A stretch of 64,000 bases of DNA from Isoperla grammatica (taxonomy: Eukaryota > Arthropoda > Insecta > Plecoptera > Perlodidae), in contig OX246741.1 in assembly GCA_945910005.1 (NCBI GenBank), positions 38,952,872-39,016,871 on the forward strand, in the 5' to 3' direction. Shown here in pieces: positions 27,139 to 37,510 of the stretch. A program made the translations under genes and the position numbers. Below the pieces are notes generated by a model. That model had not been told where the DNA came from. It saw only the letters and a program-made list of their open reading frames with translations, and did not search any database. The stretch's first letter is position 1; each line of letters begins with the position of its first letter.

Positions 27139-27212
27139 TTGTACAATATTTCGACAGCCTCTCCGGGCCAGACGTGCGCAGTGTTACAGAAGGCTGTCGA
27201 AACGTTGTACAA
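27139..27212. repeat. Imperfect inverted repeat (22-bp arms)
   Basis: Arm 27139-27160 (ending tcgacagcct) pairs with arm 27191-27212 (starting aggctgtcga) at 20 of 22 positions, with a 30-base spacer. It lies about 60 bp past the donor of the dys exon, so it would fold in the pre-mRNA. Confidence 0.75.
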
Positions 27213-27276
27213 ACTACACACAAGTCCTAAAGTGAGTTTATCTAACTGCAGCTAGATATATGATTGTCGTACTCAC

Positions 27277-27461
27277 TTCTTGTCTATGTGCATGAACTTC
27301 ATATCCATGGAATGTATTGAGGTGAACACATTGGTAGCGCCTTGTACCACACACTCCCTTGTCTCCGGCATGGCTACCGGGGTACACGTGGCTAGGAACA
27401 CGGGCTCATTGCGGCTACATAGGGGTAGGTAGGACAGGTAGTGGCCTTGCACTAGTACCAC
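27277..27461 (-). CDS. dys: dysfusion/NPAS4-like bHLH-PAS factor, exon covering end of PAS-A, linker and start of PAS-B
   Basis: This is an internal coding exon of a bHLH-PAS transcription factor; family members dimerise with an ARNT/Tango-type partner and act in the nucleus. Seen: read on the minus strand, the exon follows a pyrimidine-rich tail ending TTCTAG (AG at 27463-27462) and ends at a near-consensus donor GTGAGT (27276-27271). Its 185 nt give 61 codons plus two bases (phase 2 exit). The peptide starts VVLVQGHY, contains PVFLATCTPV and then FTSIHSMDMKF followed by MHID, the pattern with which a PAS-B domain opens. Known: in vertebrate NPAS4 the matching region reads from the last PAS-A strand (VLIRG) through a linker with NPVF into PAS-B. 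Inferred: the insect orthologue dysfusion, because the 36972-37151 exon joins it in frame and carries the NPAS4-type PAS-A. Another bHLH-PAS paralogue is possible but less likely. This is the only copy of the amplified segment that retains the exon's 3' end. Confidence 0.8.
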
Positions 27462-28970
27462 CTAGAACAGACAATAACACACTGATAGCGCCTTGTACCA
27501 CACACTCCCTTGTCTCCGGCATGGCTACCGGGGTACACGTGGCTAGGAACACGGGCTTATTGCGGCTACATAGGGGTAGGTAGGACAGGTAGTGGCCCTG
27601 CACTAGTACCACCTAGAACAGACAATAACACACTGATAGCGCCTTGTACCACACACTCCCTTGTCTCCGGCATAACTACCGGGGTACACGTGGCTAGGAA
27701 CACGGGCTCATTGCGGCTACATAGGGGTAGGTAGGACAGGTAGTGGCCCTGCACTAGTACCACCTAGAACAGACAATAACACACTGATAGCGCCTTGTAC
27801 CACACACTCCCTTGTCTCCGGCATGGCTACCGGGGTACACGTGGCTAGGAACACGGGCTCATTGCGGCTACATAGGGGTAGGTAGGACAGGTAGTGGCCC
27901 TGCACTAGTACCACCTAGAACAGACAATAACACACTGATAGCGCCTTGTACCACACACTCCCTTGTCTCCGGCATGGCTACCGGGGTACACGTGGCTAGG
28001 AACACGGGCTCATTGCGGCTACATAGGGGTAGATAGGACAGGTAGTGGCCTTGCACTAGTACCACCTAGAACAGACAATAACACACTGATAGCGCCTTGT
28101 ACCACACACTCCCTTGTCTCCGGCATGGCTACCGGGGTACACGTGGCTAGGAACACGGGCTCATTGCGGCTACATAGGGGTAGGTAGGACAGGTAGTGGC
28201 CTTGCACTAGTACCACCTAGAACAGACAATAACACACTGATAGCGCCTTGTACCACACACTCCCTTGTCTCCGGCATGGCTACCGGGGTACACGTGGCTA
28301 GGAACACGGGCTCATTGCGGCTACATAGGGGTAGGTAGGACAGGTAGTGGCCTTGCACTAGTACCACCTAGAACAGACAATAACACACTGATAGCGCCTT
28401 GTACCACACACTCCCTTGTCTCCGGCATGGCTACCGGGGTACACGTGGCTAGGAACACGGGCTCATTGCGGCTACATAGGGGTAGGTAGGACAGGTAGTG
28501 GCCTTGCACTAGTACCACCTAGAACAGACAATAACACACTGATAGCGCCTTGTACCACACACTCCCTTGTCTCCGGCATGGCTACCGGGGTACACGTGGC
28601 TAGGAACACGGGCTCATTGCGGCTACATAGGGGTAGGTAGGACAGGTAGTGGCCTTGCACTAGTACCACCTAGAACAGACAATAACACACTGATAGCGCC
28701 TTGTACATCACACTCCCTTGTTCCGGCATGGCTACCGGGGTACACGTGGCTAGGAACACGGGCTCATTGCGGCTACATAGGGGTAGGTAGGACAGGTAGT
28801 GGCCTTGCACTAGTACCACCTAGAACAGACAATAACACACTGATAGCGCCTTGTACCACACACTCCCTTGTCTCCGGCATGGCTACCGGGGTACACGTGG
28901 CTAGGAACACGGGCTCATTGCGGCTACATAGGGGTAGGTAGGACAGGTAGTGGCCTTGCACTAGTACCCC
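27330..28970 (-). repeat. Tandem array, 151 bp x 11, built from the acceptor and first part of the dys exon
   Basis: The motif catggctac recurs at 27369, 27520, 27671, 27822, 27973, 28124, 28275, 28426, 28577, 28727 and 28878 (one unit 150 bp). Each unit, read on the minus strand, holds an intron tail (TTGTCTGTTCTAG) followed by about 130 bp of exon start (VVLVQGHY to CVVQGA), then runs into the next intron tail. At the low-coordinate end the exon continues into its unique 3' part. At the high-coordinate end a diverged version of the same intron tail (ATTGTATGTTGTAG, near 28970) marks the presumed original acceptor, whose exon start lacks one base. The junction shows TGTGTT both in the exon and in the intron tail, so microhomology may have started the duplication. 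As 151 is not a multiple of three, entering at any upstream copy shifts the frame and meets a stop. Confidence 0.85.
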
Positions 28971-30273
28971 TACAACATACAATACACAACTTTTGATACA
29001 GTAATTCGATTAAGTTTAGCTTCACCTCTACCAATTGTTCATTAGTGATGACGTGATAAACAATGGCTGCCGAGCTGTCTGATTCCAAACAACATTCTGT
29101 CATAACCTGAAACGTAGTAATAGAAACATTACAATCTTTAGGAAAGCCAAGTTCCGGCACGGATGGTGCAGAACAGCAGAACACACTGGTGTAAAACATG
29201 AACCAATCTTGTAGACTCAACTGTCATGATTGTTTGGAATCAAAACGTGGTTCATCTATTGGTGGACACGGCAAACGTGCCGTCACTCTTATTGACTCTA
29301 TTACTCGAAGAATACGCTAGTTAATCAAGCACTGAGAGATTGTTCAGTTAAAACATTAAATTGAAATATTTATTGATGTCTAAATCAATTACTCCTACGT
29401 AAGTTAGAAAAGGAAAAAGTATTTCAGATGTGTACTTTGTGGCATATGTTAGGCCTTTTATTAAAAATTAGAAACAATTTTACAATTATGTATTCTGTTA
29501 AACCCAAAGATAAATCCAGGCACATAATAGTTTGGTTTATACTTCAACTCTGTTGAGTGTAAAAAATTTAGCTGACCTTAAATGTGCTACCGCTTGAGCT
29601 CTTACACACTCGAAATCGACAGTTTTATGGCTGCCATGATAAAATTTTAAAATAAATGACCACCATTCTGGGAACTTGACTAAATAGTTGATAAATAACA
29701 ATATGTGGTATTGTATTACGGCTACATTCAATCACTAAACTGTAGAACTTGCATGAAAACCGGAAATTCTGGGCATAGCAAAAGAAGCAAAATATGTTTG
29801 TTGTGTAATTTCACAGTCAACCAGAATTGACGATAATACTTTCGCCGAGTCATCTCAATCACCAGCTGGAAATGTATTCGGTTTCTACCTAAAAGTTTGG
29901 AAAAGATTATTTTAATTCTACGTCATCGCAGATTTATAAGTTTTTGTTTAATTTATAAAATCATTCGTAAGGATTGGTACTTACTAGAGATATAAATGGT
30001 AAAATTGTGGGAAAACAACATGAATTTACGAAAATGTGACCCCCTAGTTTTACATGAAAGTGGAGACCCCAAACCCCTATACTTTTGTCCTCCTAATGAT
30101 CGGTTCCATGATACATACTACCTCAGATCGTTCCTTCTAATGCCAGTTATTGGCCAGTACGCTATGGCGATTAGATCGCATTGCGCACGGACGATGAAGT
30201 TTGTTTTTGCTCTCACTTTCAAACACTGGCCGAAGAATGGGCTGGAAGATTTCTCAATCCAAACTGTTCTGGT
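28971..30273. other. Unique intron-like sequence between dys exons
   Basis: AT-rich DNA. A weak inverted repeat (gattccaaacaa at 29081, ttgtttggaatc at 29230) is present. A minus frame at 28990-29220 looks protein-like, but the PAS-A exon joins in frame to the 27277-27461 exon without it. A plus frame at 29996-30277 (93 codons) and an overlapping minus frame have no recognised domain. Confidence 0.5.
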
Positions 30274-30441
30274 CTGACCGCTGTGTGGTTTTAGTTTTAT
30301 CCCTCCACTATCTCTCATCGATGCAGTTTAGTTGCTTATAAGGTGGCTCCACTGGCTCTGACCGCTGTGTGGCTTTAGTTTTACCTCTCCACTATCTCTC
30401 ATCGATGCAGTTTAGTTGCTTATAAGGTGGCTCCACTGGCT
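30274..30441. repeat. 84-bp direct tandem duplication
   Basis: Two copies starting ctgaccgctgtgtgg at 30274 and 30358 with a few differences; both end in the ggtggctccactggct segment. Confidence 0.9.
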
Positions 30442-32246
30442 CTACTGAGTGGGTTTCAATTTGAATTTGATTCGCAGTATGCATTCGAATTGTTAACTGA
30501 TTGTCTCGGCGAAATAAGTAATAGATATTTTGTAACTGGAAACAAATCAGTATTCTCGTATATTAATATTTAATACTTTGAATGTTAAATTAGTGTGCTC
30601 GTATATAGCCATTTTGTGAAACAGCGTAACAACTATGCTAATGTGTAACATGGTAATGCCGTGAGTCGCTTTGTTTATGGTACATAACTACATCAACGTT
30701 TGTATGTAGACAAGACATTGATGAGGAAGGCCTCTACTTACAAACATATGAAGATTACCGACAAGTAATCCATCTGAAATATTGCCAAATGTGCATAAGT
30801 TGTGGTATTGGCAACTCATAAGCACAGAATAATATGCATAGCATATCGTAATCACTTATCGTTTAAAATAGTCTTAAAGGGCAATAATGCTCTACAAGAA
30901 CATGTTTCGTTATATTTACATGTTGTGATTAAGGGTTGATAATGTTGCTACATAGTTCACTAACAACTTATTTGACAAAAGTAACATCTCAATTATACAG
31001 AAAGTCATTGACAACATTCTCCGGGTTTCGTTCGATGTATTCCGTTCTTCAATCAATAGTCTGTGTTGTATGTGGGTCAAATGTTACATTGAACTTACTA
31101 ATAACTCTTAAGCACCTACACCTACCTACGGTGTGTCAAATGCATCCACAAATAAAAGAAAGAAAAACGTGGTCTGTATATCATATAATTATTACACGAA
31201 CATGACTAACACAAAACTGAATGAAGTAAATGCATTTATCACCCACCCACACAACTATAAAACCAGGTCTTTAGTGGGGGACAAACACAATTTATGATGT
31301 GCCTCATCTCTGCACTCGTATCGTTCTGTGTTGTATATATTGAGGGATAGAAGTGAGTAGACTATACAGCTGGAACTTCTTACGATACAACTTGGAATCA
31401 AACCATAGACCACCAGGATTGAACGTGCAGCGAGGCAAAGCGATGATTGTAATTGTTAAGTATATAATAATAATGAATCAGGCACAGAACCTTCTCTCGT
31501 AGAACTGTGCTGACATTTATTTTAGAAGTAATCTAATGGTTTCTTACTTCAACCAAATCGGATCCATCATATAAAATGATAAAATAAAGTAAAACTATTA
31601 TATCAAACAAATAGAATGAAGTTTTGGATCTCATGTTTACGAAATAGCCGAGTCCAATAGTAACACCTTCATTTTCTACTTCTCTACTTCCTACCTTTAC
31701 TTTGAACAGTTCCATTAGCGATAATGTACGACCTTCGGTTGGTTAACACAGCTAGCACGACTAATGAGGCTCTGTAATGTGTACGCTACTACCTTTACGA
31801 ATGTGTGAAACAACCCCAGGAACCTGTCGATTTCCGTTGAAACAGCGTGCACGAAAGGGGCAGTAGATAAGGTACTGAGTTCAGTATGAGACTAGTTACG
31901 TTGGATATCTTTTTCAAGGAATTGTTTTCTGTGTGTAGTAATCTTACTTTCTTTTCACACTTCTGTTTATTTCTGTTATATAGACATAATTTCCTCATAC
32001 TTAAATTAACTCAGCAAATTTTCTTTTTCTTTCTTTTTTCTTTTTCTTTTTCTTTTTGTATCTTGTATCATTTTTACTGTTAATTGTTTTGTTATTCTTG
32101 CCATTTTATGATTTTTCATTACTATTTGTATACATAGTTTAATTTATTGTCCCTTTTTGTAAATCAGTTGTATGACTGAATATAAAGACTAAACATTAAA
32201 TAAATAAACAATGCACTTGAGACATATGTGTATTAGGTACGCGACT
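30442..32246. other. Unique AT-rich sequence, no gene recognised
   Basis: Intron-like. Contains aatcaggcacagaac near 31477 (also at 17624), and a T/C-rich stretch at 32017-32058 with TTTTTC repeats. No coding domain recognised. Confidence 0.5.
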
Positions 32247-33672
32247 GCTCTCCAAAGTGAGACCACATGCTAAGCGCCTTATCTACAGCGTCCAGCCACA
32301 TGCTTAGCGCCTTATCTACAGCGTCCAGCCACCTTAAGTCATGCGTTTGCTCTACAAAGTGTGACCACATGCTTAGCGCCTTATCTACAGCGTCCAGCCA
32401 CCTTAAGTCATGCGTTTGCTCTACAAAGTGAGACCACATGCTTAGCGCCTTATCTACAGCGTCCAGCCACCTTTAGTCATGCGTTTGCTCTACAAAGTGA
32501 GACCACATGCTTAGCGCCTTATCTACAGCGTCCAGCCACCTTAAGTCATGCGTTTGCTCTACAAAGTGAGACCACATGCTTAGCGCCTTATCTACAGCGT
32601 CCAGCCACCTTTAGTCATGCGTTTGCTCTACAAAGTGAGACCACATGCTTAGCGTCTTATCTACAGCGTCCAGCCACCTTTAGTCATGCGTTTGCTCTAC
32701 AAAGTGAGACCACATGCTTAGCGCCTTATCTACAGCGTCCAGCCACCTTAAGTCATGCGTTTGCTCTACAAAGTGAGACCACATGCTTAGCGCCTTATCT
32801 ACAGCGTCCAGCCACCTTAAGTCATGCGTTTGCTCTACAAAGTGAGACCACATGCTAAGCGCCTTATCTACAGCGTCCAGCCACCTTAAGTCATGCGTTT
32901 GCTCTACAAAGTGAGACCACATGCTTAGCGTCTTATCTACAGCGTCCAGCCACCTTAAGTCATGCGTTTGCTCTACAAAGTGAGACCACATGCTTAGCGC
33001 CTTATCTACAGCGTCCAGCCACCTTAAGTCATGCGTTTGCTCTACAAAGTGAGACCACATGATTAGCGCCTTATCTACAGCGTCCAGCCACCTTTAGTCA
33101 TGCGTTTCCTCTACAAAGTGAGACCACATGCTTAGCGTCTTATCTACAGCGTCCAGCCACCTTAAGTCATGCGTTTGCTCTACAAAGTGAGACCACATGC
33201 TTAGCGCCTTATCTACAGCGTCCAGCCACCTTAAGTCATGCGTTTGCTCTACAAAGTGAGACCACATGCTTAGCGTCTTATCTACAGCGTCCAGCCACCT
33301 TAAGTCATGCGTTTGCTCTACAAAGTGAGACCACATGCTTAGCGCCTTATCTACAGCGTCCAGCCACCTTAAGTCATGCGTTTGCTCTACAAAGTGAGAC
33401 CACATGCTTAGCGCCTTATCTACAGCGTCCAGCCACCTTAAGTCATGCGTTTGCTCTACAAAGTGTGACCACATGCTTAGCGCCTTATCTACAGCGTCCA
33501 GCCACCTTAAGTCATGCGTTTGCTCTACAAAGTGAGACCACATGCTTAGCGTCTTATCTACAGCGTCCAGCCACCTTAAGTCATGCGTTTGCTCTACAAA
33601 GTGAGACCACATGCTTAGCGCCTTATCTACAGCGTCCAGCCACCTTAAGTCATGCGTTTGCTTTATAAGTGC
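32247..33672. repeat. Tandem array, 69 bp x about 20
   Basis: The motif gaccacatgc recurs from 32363 to 33605 at exact 69-bp steps (19 units), preceded by shortened units from 32247 and followed by a decayed start at 33672. The period is 23 codons, so minus-strand frames repeating RWLDAVDKALSMW stay open (longest 33094-33882), as does a plus frame. No family is recognised and the frames follow from periodicity. Confidence 0.95.
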
Positions 33673-35281
33673 GACCAAGCAAATGTATGCAGAAAGCGAG
33701 CGACGGCTCCAAGTCAGACACCTTGCCCATCTACCCACGCGCCTACACCAACCCTGTGCACACAGACTGAATACGCTCAGCCACGTGTGGTCTGTACTGG
33801 TCTCTATAGACTGACCACCTAAGGCAATGGACATTTCAATGGTGACAAGTATATTATAATATTGACGATTAGAAATTTGCAAAGTTGTAGACGGGAATAG
33901 TTTATGTTTTTTCGCGAAGAAACGAATTCGATTTATAGGTACGAATCAATTCACAAGGAAGTAATTCTATGGAATAGCGTGAATGCTGTTAAAACTACAT
34001 TCATTAACTTTCTTTGTAATATTATTTTTTGTATGTTATTTATTTGCAACATATCGATATAAAAACTAATTTACAAATCTTTCTAATGAAACGATTTAGC
34101 ATATTGAAAATACGTGAAATGCAAATTTCAGGGAGTCAAGTAAATGTTTCTTTTTCTGTGATCATTCTTCTAAGGTAGGAGTTGTTTGAACATATAATTG
34201 CAGTTATAATATGAAACTAATGCAACACACAAACGTAGATCATACATGATTATGTGAAACGTACGTTTCTTGTGGCATATGGATTGAGTAAACTGCATTA
34301 CATAAAACAATTATAACCTGCTTTACAAAACTCGCTGTTTACACAACTGTTTATTATTATGAACTTAAACTAAAAAGACATCTTCAGTTTCTAGATACTT
34401 TTGATCTTTGATTGTGTTATTGTTATTAAAAAATACAATTTTTGTATATATGGAGCACGACCGTGTCTGGCTTGTAATTTATGCTTAAAGTAACACAAAG
34501 TATATATTACACCTTGGCGAGTAGCAAGGAGGTCTATTGTAACAAGGGCAATGGGCAAGCATTCAACACAGCGAGTCATGTCTGCAAGACTTAGCAAGGT
34601 ATTCATTAGACGGGCTTACTTCACCTCGGGAGAAGATCCAACACAAGATCATACTTGGACAACTAAATAAACATTTTTAATTTCAAAGCTTGAATAAGCA
34701 ATCATTAGGAACTAACAGACAGACAGACAGACAGACAGACAGAGTTTCAGTTCTCCGAATGCCGTTGTAATGTGTTAATGAAGACTTCGATAGCAATCTT
34801 GGTAACTGCATGAGAGGCGCAAACGAGCGCGTCACCATATGCCAATCGCACTAACTCAATAGAGTATAACAAGGCTAGGTTGGGACTCGAAGCAAGGTCT
34901 CCGTAGATAGGACACTAATTAACAAGCAGAGTTACGGGACGAGAAGAAGCAAGCTCGTTCCTCATTGGCTAGTGGGGTCATCTTCTGTTGACACCGCAGC
35001 TGCAGACATCGTTGTGTGGAGTGGGTGGCAGGCGCACCCATACAAACCAATAGATTTATAGAGCTGGACTACTGTCCCTCGTTGCACATGGTCGTTGGTG
35101 CAATGCCGATCAATACACGGATCAGATACCTTCGTCGAAAAGAAGTGTGTTACTGTTACCATACCATATATTGTGCACGGGACCGAAGGCTGCTCAAGAC
35201 CAACGTTGTCCAGCAGAGGTGATTAGAAAAATGGAGTCGAGGTGAATTGGTTGTGGGAAGAGGATCAACGAGCCTGGAGGT
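33673..35281. other. Unique AT-rich sequence with a short ACAG repeat
   Basis: No gene recognised. An (ACAG)n microsatellite of about seven units lies at 34714-34742, and a possible tRNA-like remnant at 34879-34912. Confidence 0.5.
34879..34912 (-). repeat. Possible tRNA-like (SINE) remnant
   Basis: Read on the minus strand: ctacggagacc, then ttgcTTCGAGTCCCaacc. The TTCGAGTCC core fits a pol III B box/T arm. No complete tRNA fold is present. Confidence 0.3.
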
Positions 35282-35576
35282 TGGAGGTTGTAATCATTGC
35301 ACTGGTCAACTGTCGTCCATCTAAGCCCCTTAGATTGATGTGGAGGTTGTAATCATTGCACTGGTCAACTGTAGTCAATCTAAGCCCCTTAGATTGATGT
35401 GGAGGTTGTAATCATTGCACTGGTCAACTGTCGTCCATCTAAGCCTCTTAGATTGATGTGGAGGTTGTAATCATTGCACTGGTCAACTGTAGTCAATCTA
35501 AGCCCCTTAGATTGATGTGGAGGTTGTAATCATTGCACTGGTCAACTGTAGTCAATCTAAGCCCCTTAGATTTATT
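35282..35576. repeat. Tandem array, 59 bp x 5
   Basis: tggaggttgtaatc starts at 35282, 35341, 35400, 35459 and 35518. Each unit contains the inverted repeat atctaag-ccc-cttagat (one unit has cct). Units with gtcgtcc and gtagtca alternate at first (1, 3 versus 2, 4, 5). Confidence 0.95.
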
Positions 35577-36093
35577 TCATGTTTCGAGATGCCCTCTCGA
35601 GGTCACAGGACCATCTGTACAACGGCAACTTTGAAGTATTTCTCACTTCGTCTGGGCCCGGGGTAGAATAGGCCCAGGGTGACTCTACCAGTCGTAAAAG
35701 GAGACCCTGTTCCTTCCCCCAAAGTCGCACTTACGATTCCTCCTCTACTTGGCCCTGCCATCCCTTGCTGGACTCCCCTTATGACGACCCCCCGATGTGT
35801 AATAAGATCTGATTCAGAAGACTTCATATGACCTAGCTAGCTGTAGAGTACGTCGTTAAGCAACAATTATATTATTGAGTTTTCAAAATCACTGCAGTAT
35901 GTTGGATCCAACAGCTGTTGGACATCCAATAAATGAGTTTGACGAAACTGTTGTTCATTAAAAAACTGAAAATGTGGATCAGGTGGTGGATCAGTGATAA
36001 GAATTCTCATTAATGAGTTGGAACCCTTTAACTTTAGTCTAAGTGTAGACCTATAAGACCACTAGCTAAAGGGGAAGTTTACGTTTACAAACT
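35577..36093. other. Unique sequence containing one dispersed-repeat copy
   Basis: Holds dispersed repeat copy A (35649-35818) and otherwise AT-rich sequence with no gene recognised. Confidence 0.5.
35649..35818 (+). repeat. Dispersed repeat, copy A
   Basis: Shares with 54522-54700 the segments cgtctgggcccgggg, ggagaccctgt, and a long stretch ggactccccttatgacgacc followed by gatgtg and gatctgatt, in the same orientation and order with substitutions and small indels between. This is the signature of an interspersed element, perhaps the 3' end of a non-LTR element or a SINE. The class is not determined. Confidence 0.7.
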
Positions 36094-36496
36094 AGTTATA
36101 ATATTGGCCAGGCCCAGGCCCAACAGGCTATCAGCCCTTACACACAGATAGGGAGCACCACCGAACCAAAGCATTTAGTTATAATATTGGCCAGGCCCAG
36201 GCCCAACAGGCTATCAGCCCTTACACACAGATAGGGAGCACCACCGAACCAAAGCATTTAGTTATAATATTGGCCAGGCCCAACAGGCTATCAGCCCTTA
36301 CACACAGATAGGGAGCACCACCGAACCAAAGCATTTAGTTATAATATTGGCCAGGCCCAGGCCCAACAGGCTATCAGCCCTTGCACACAGATAGGGAGCA
36401 CCACCGAACCAAAGCATTTAGTTATAATATTGGCCAGGCCCAACAGGCTATCAGCCCTTACACACAGATAGGGAGCACCACCGAACCAAAGCATTT
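36094..36496. repeat. Tandem array, 83/77 bp x 5
   Basis: agttataatattggcc starts at 36094, 36177, 36260, 36337 and 36420. Units 3 and 5 lack six bases of a ccaggcccaggccc duplication (77 bp). The pattern 83-83-77-83-77 suggests that a two-unit block was copied. Confidence 0.95.
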
Positions 36497-36965
36497 TTCC
36501 TGATCAAATTACACAATATTCTCTCTTATTCAAGCCCACTACTCCAATAAATTATACACTTCCCTAAATTCACGAAGCCGAACTCTATCAAACCAGATGT
36601 ACTAAACAAAATGTTCACATAAATAAGCTCTTAATGTGAATGGCTATTGAAAAAACTGAAAATGCAGTTTTCATAATGCATTTTGGAATTCAATTTCTTA
36701 TTTTGTTCAAATATTCACATTTAGCTGTTCGGCAATTTTTGTTTATCCTTACAACTATGAAACATTTGAGATATATTTGGATTTTTTTTATATTTTGGAT
36801 TTTTTGGTATTTAGTTCTTCGGTATTGAGATTTTCATTTCTAATTTATGTTTCTTTAATTCTAAACATTGATTTTATGCAATTTAAATCATACCCGCTCA
36901 TTTTCTAGGTTATGTTTGAACCAATATGAGACCAGTGTGGTGACTGTGACGTCATGAGTGTATCA
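36497..36965. other. Intron-like AT-rich sequence after the dys PAS-A exon
   Basis: No gene recognised. TGACGTCA lies at 36947-36954, about 18 bp past the donor of the PAS-A exon on the minus strand. Confidence 0.5.
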
Positions 36966-36971
36966 ACTCAC

Positions 36972-37151
36972 CTTTTGGTCACCGAATCTCATCTGTCTCC
37001 GCGCGTTCCTCGACACATTCATCCTGCAGAGGAACATCCTGTCGTCGTCTCCGGGGACAGTCGCTGTCCTCACCAGCTCTGCTTGTATCGCCTGGTGGTC
37101 CTGCTTGTCTATGATGTCGTACACACTGTCACCGTGTATCAACAGGTCTTC
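36972..37151 (-). CDS. dys: dysfusion/NPAS4-like bHLH-PAS factor, PAS-A exon
   Basis: This is an internal exon encoding the second half of the PAS-A domain. Seen: on the minus strand the acceptor tail ends ATGTTGCAG (AG at 37153-37152) and the donor is AAAG followed by GTGAGT (36971-36966). The 180 nt are exactly 60 codons in phase 0 at both ends, from EDLLIHGDSVYDIID through DDDRMFLCRMNVS to RRQMRFGDQK. Known: GDS-[IV]-YDIID followed by a DH pair, then D-R-[LM]-F-x-CR and RRQ, is characteristic of NPAS4/dysfusion PAS-A and differs from HIF, Sim, AhR and ARNT. Inferred: it splices directly to the exon at 27277-27461 across an intron of about 9.5 kb, since RFGDQK then VVLVQG matches the NPAS4 order. 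The preceding exon (bHLH and start of PAS-A) was not found in this window on the minus strand, so the upstream intron would exceed 26 kb or the exon lies in the gap. Confidence 0.85.
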
Positions 37152-37510
37152 CTGCAACATAACATGTAGGGGCTGTGATAGGCGATAACAACATGGGGGG
37201 TTCATCGGCCACGGGGACAGTCGCTGTCCTCACCAGCTCTGCTTGTATCGCCTGGTGGTCCTGCTTGTCTATGATGTCGTACACACTGTCACCGTGTATC
37301 AACAGGTCTTCCTGCAACATAACATGTAGGGGCTGTGATAGGCGATAACAACATGGGGGGTTCATCGGCCACGGGGACAGTCGCTGTCCTCACCAGCTCT
37401 GCTTGTATCGCCTGGTGGTCCTGCTTGTCTATGATGTCGTACACACTATCACCGCGTATCAACAGGTCTTCCTGCAACATAACATGTAGGGGCTGTGATA
37501 GGCGACAACA
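36972..37510 (-). repeat. Tandem array, 160 bp x 3, built from the acceptor and first part of the PAS-A exon
   Basis: The exon start recurs with 5' bases at 37151, 37311 and 37471, exactly 160 bp apart, each behind the same intron tail (TTATGTTGCAG). The outer two copies run from the acceptor to the codons for TATVP of the exon and then switch into intron sequence (GTGGCCGATGAACC), so they lack the second half of the exon. The third copy has small changes (H to R in LLIHGD). Only the innermost copy, at 36972-37151, is complete. The 160-bp unit shifts the frame if more than one copy is included. Confidence 0.85.

Larger units (their letters stand above)
26377..27270. other. Intron-like unique sequence downstream of the dys PAS-B exon
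   Basis: AT-rich sequence, presumably intron of the minus-strand dys gene. Contains a 20-bp direct duplication with GTTCGAGTCC (26841-26880) and an inverted repeat at 27139-27212. No further exon recognised. Confidence 0.5.

Noticed and set aside
28990..29220. Protein-like minus frame (VPELGFPKD, then VMTECCLESD) considered as an extra dys exon
   Set aside because: The RFGDQK to VVLVQG junction between the two recognised exons matches the family without it, and the stretch has no PAS similarity.
29996..30318. Overlapping 93- and 66-codon frames on opposite strands
   Set aside because: No recognisable domain or splice context, and both strands are open, so neither is preferred.
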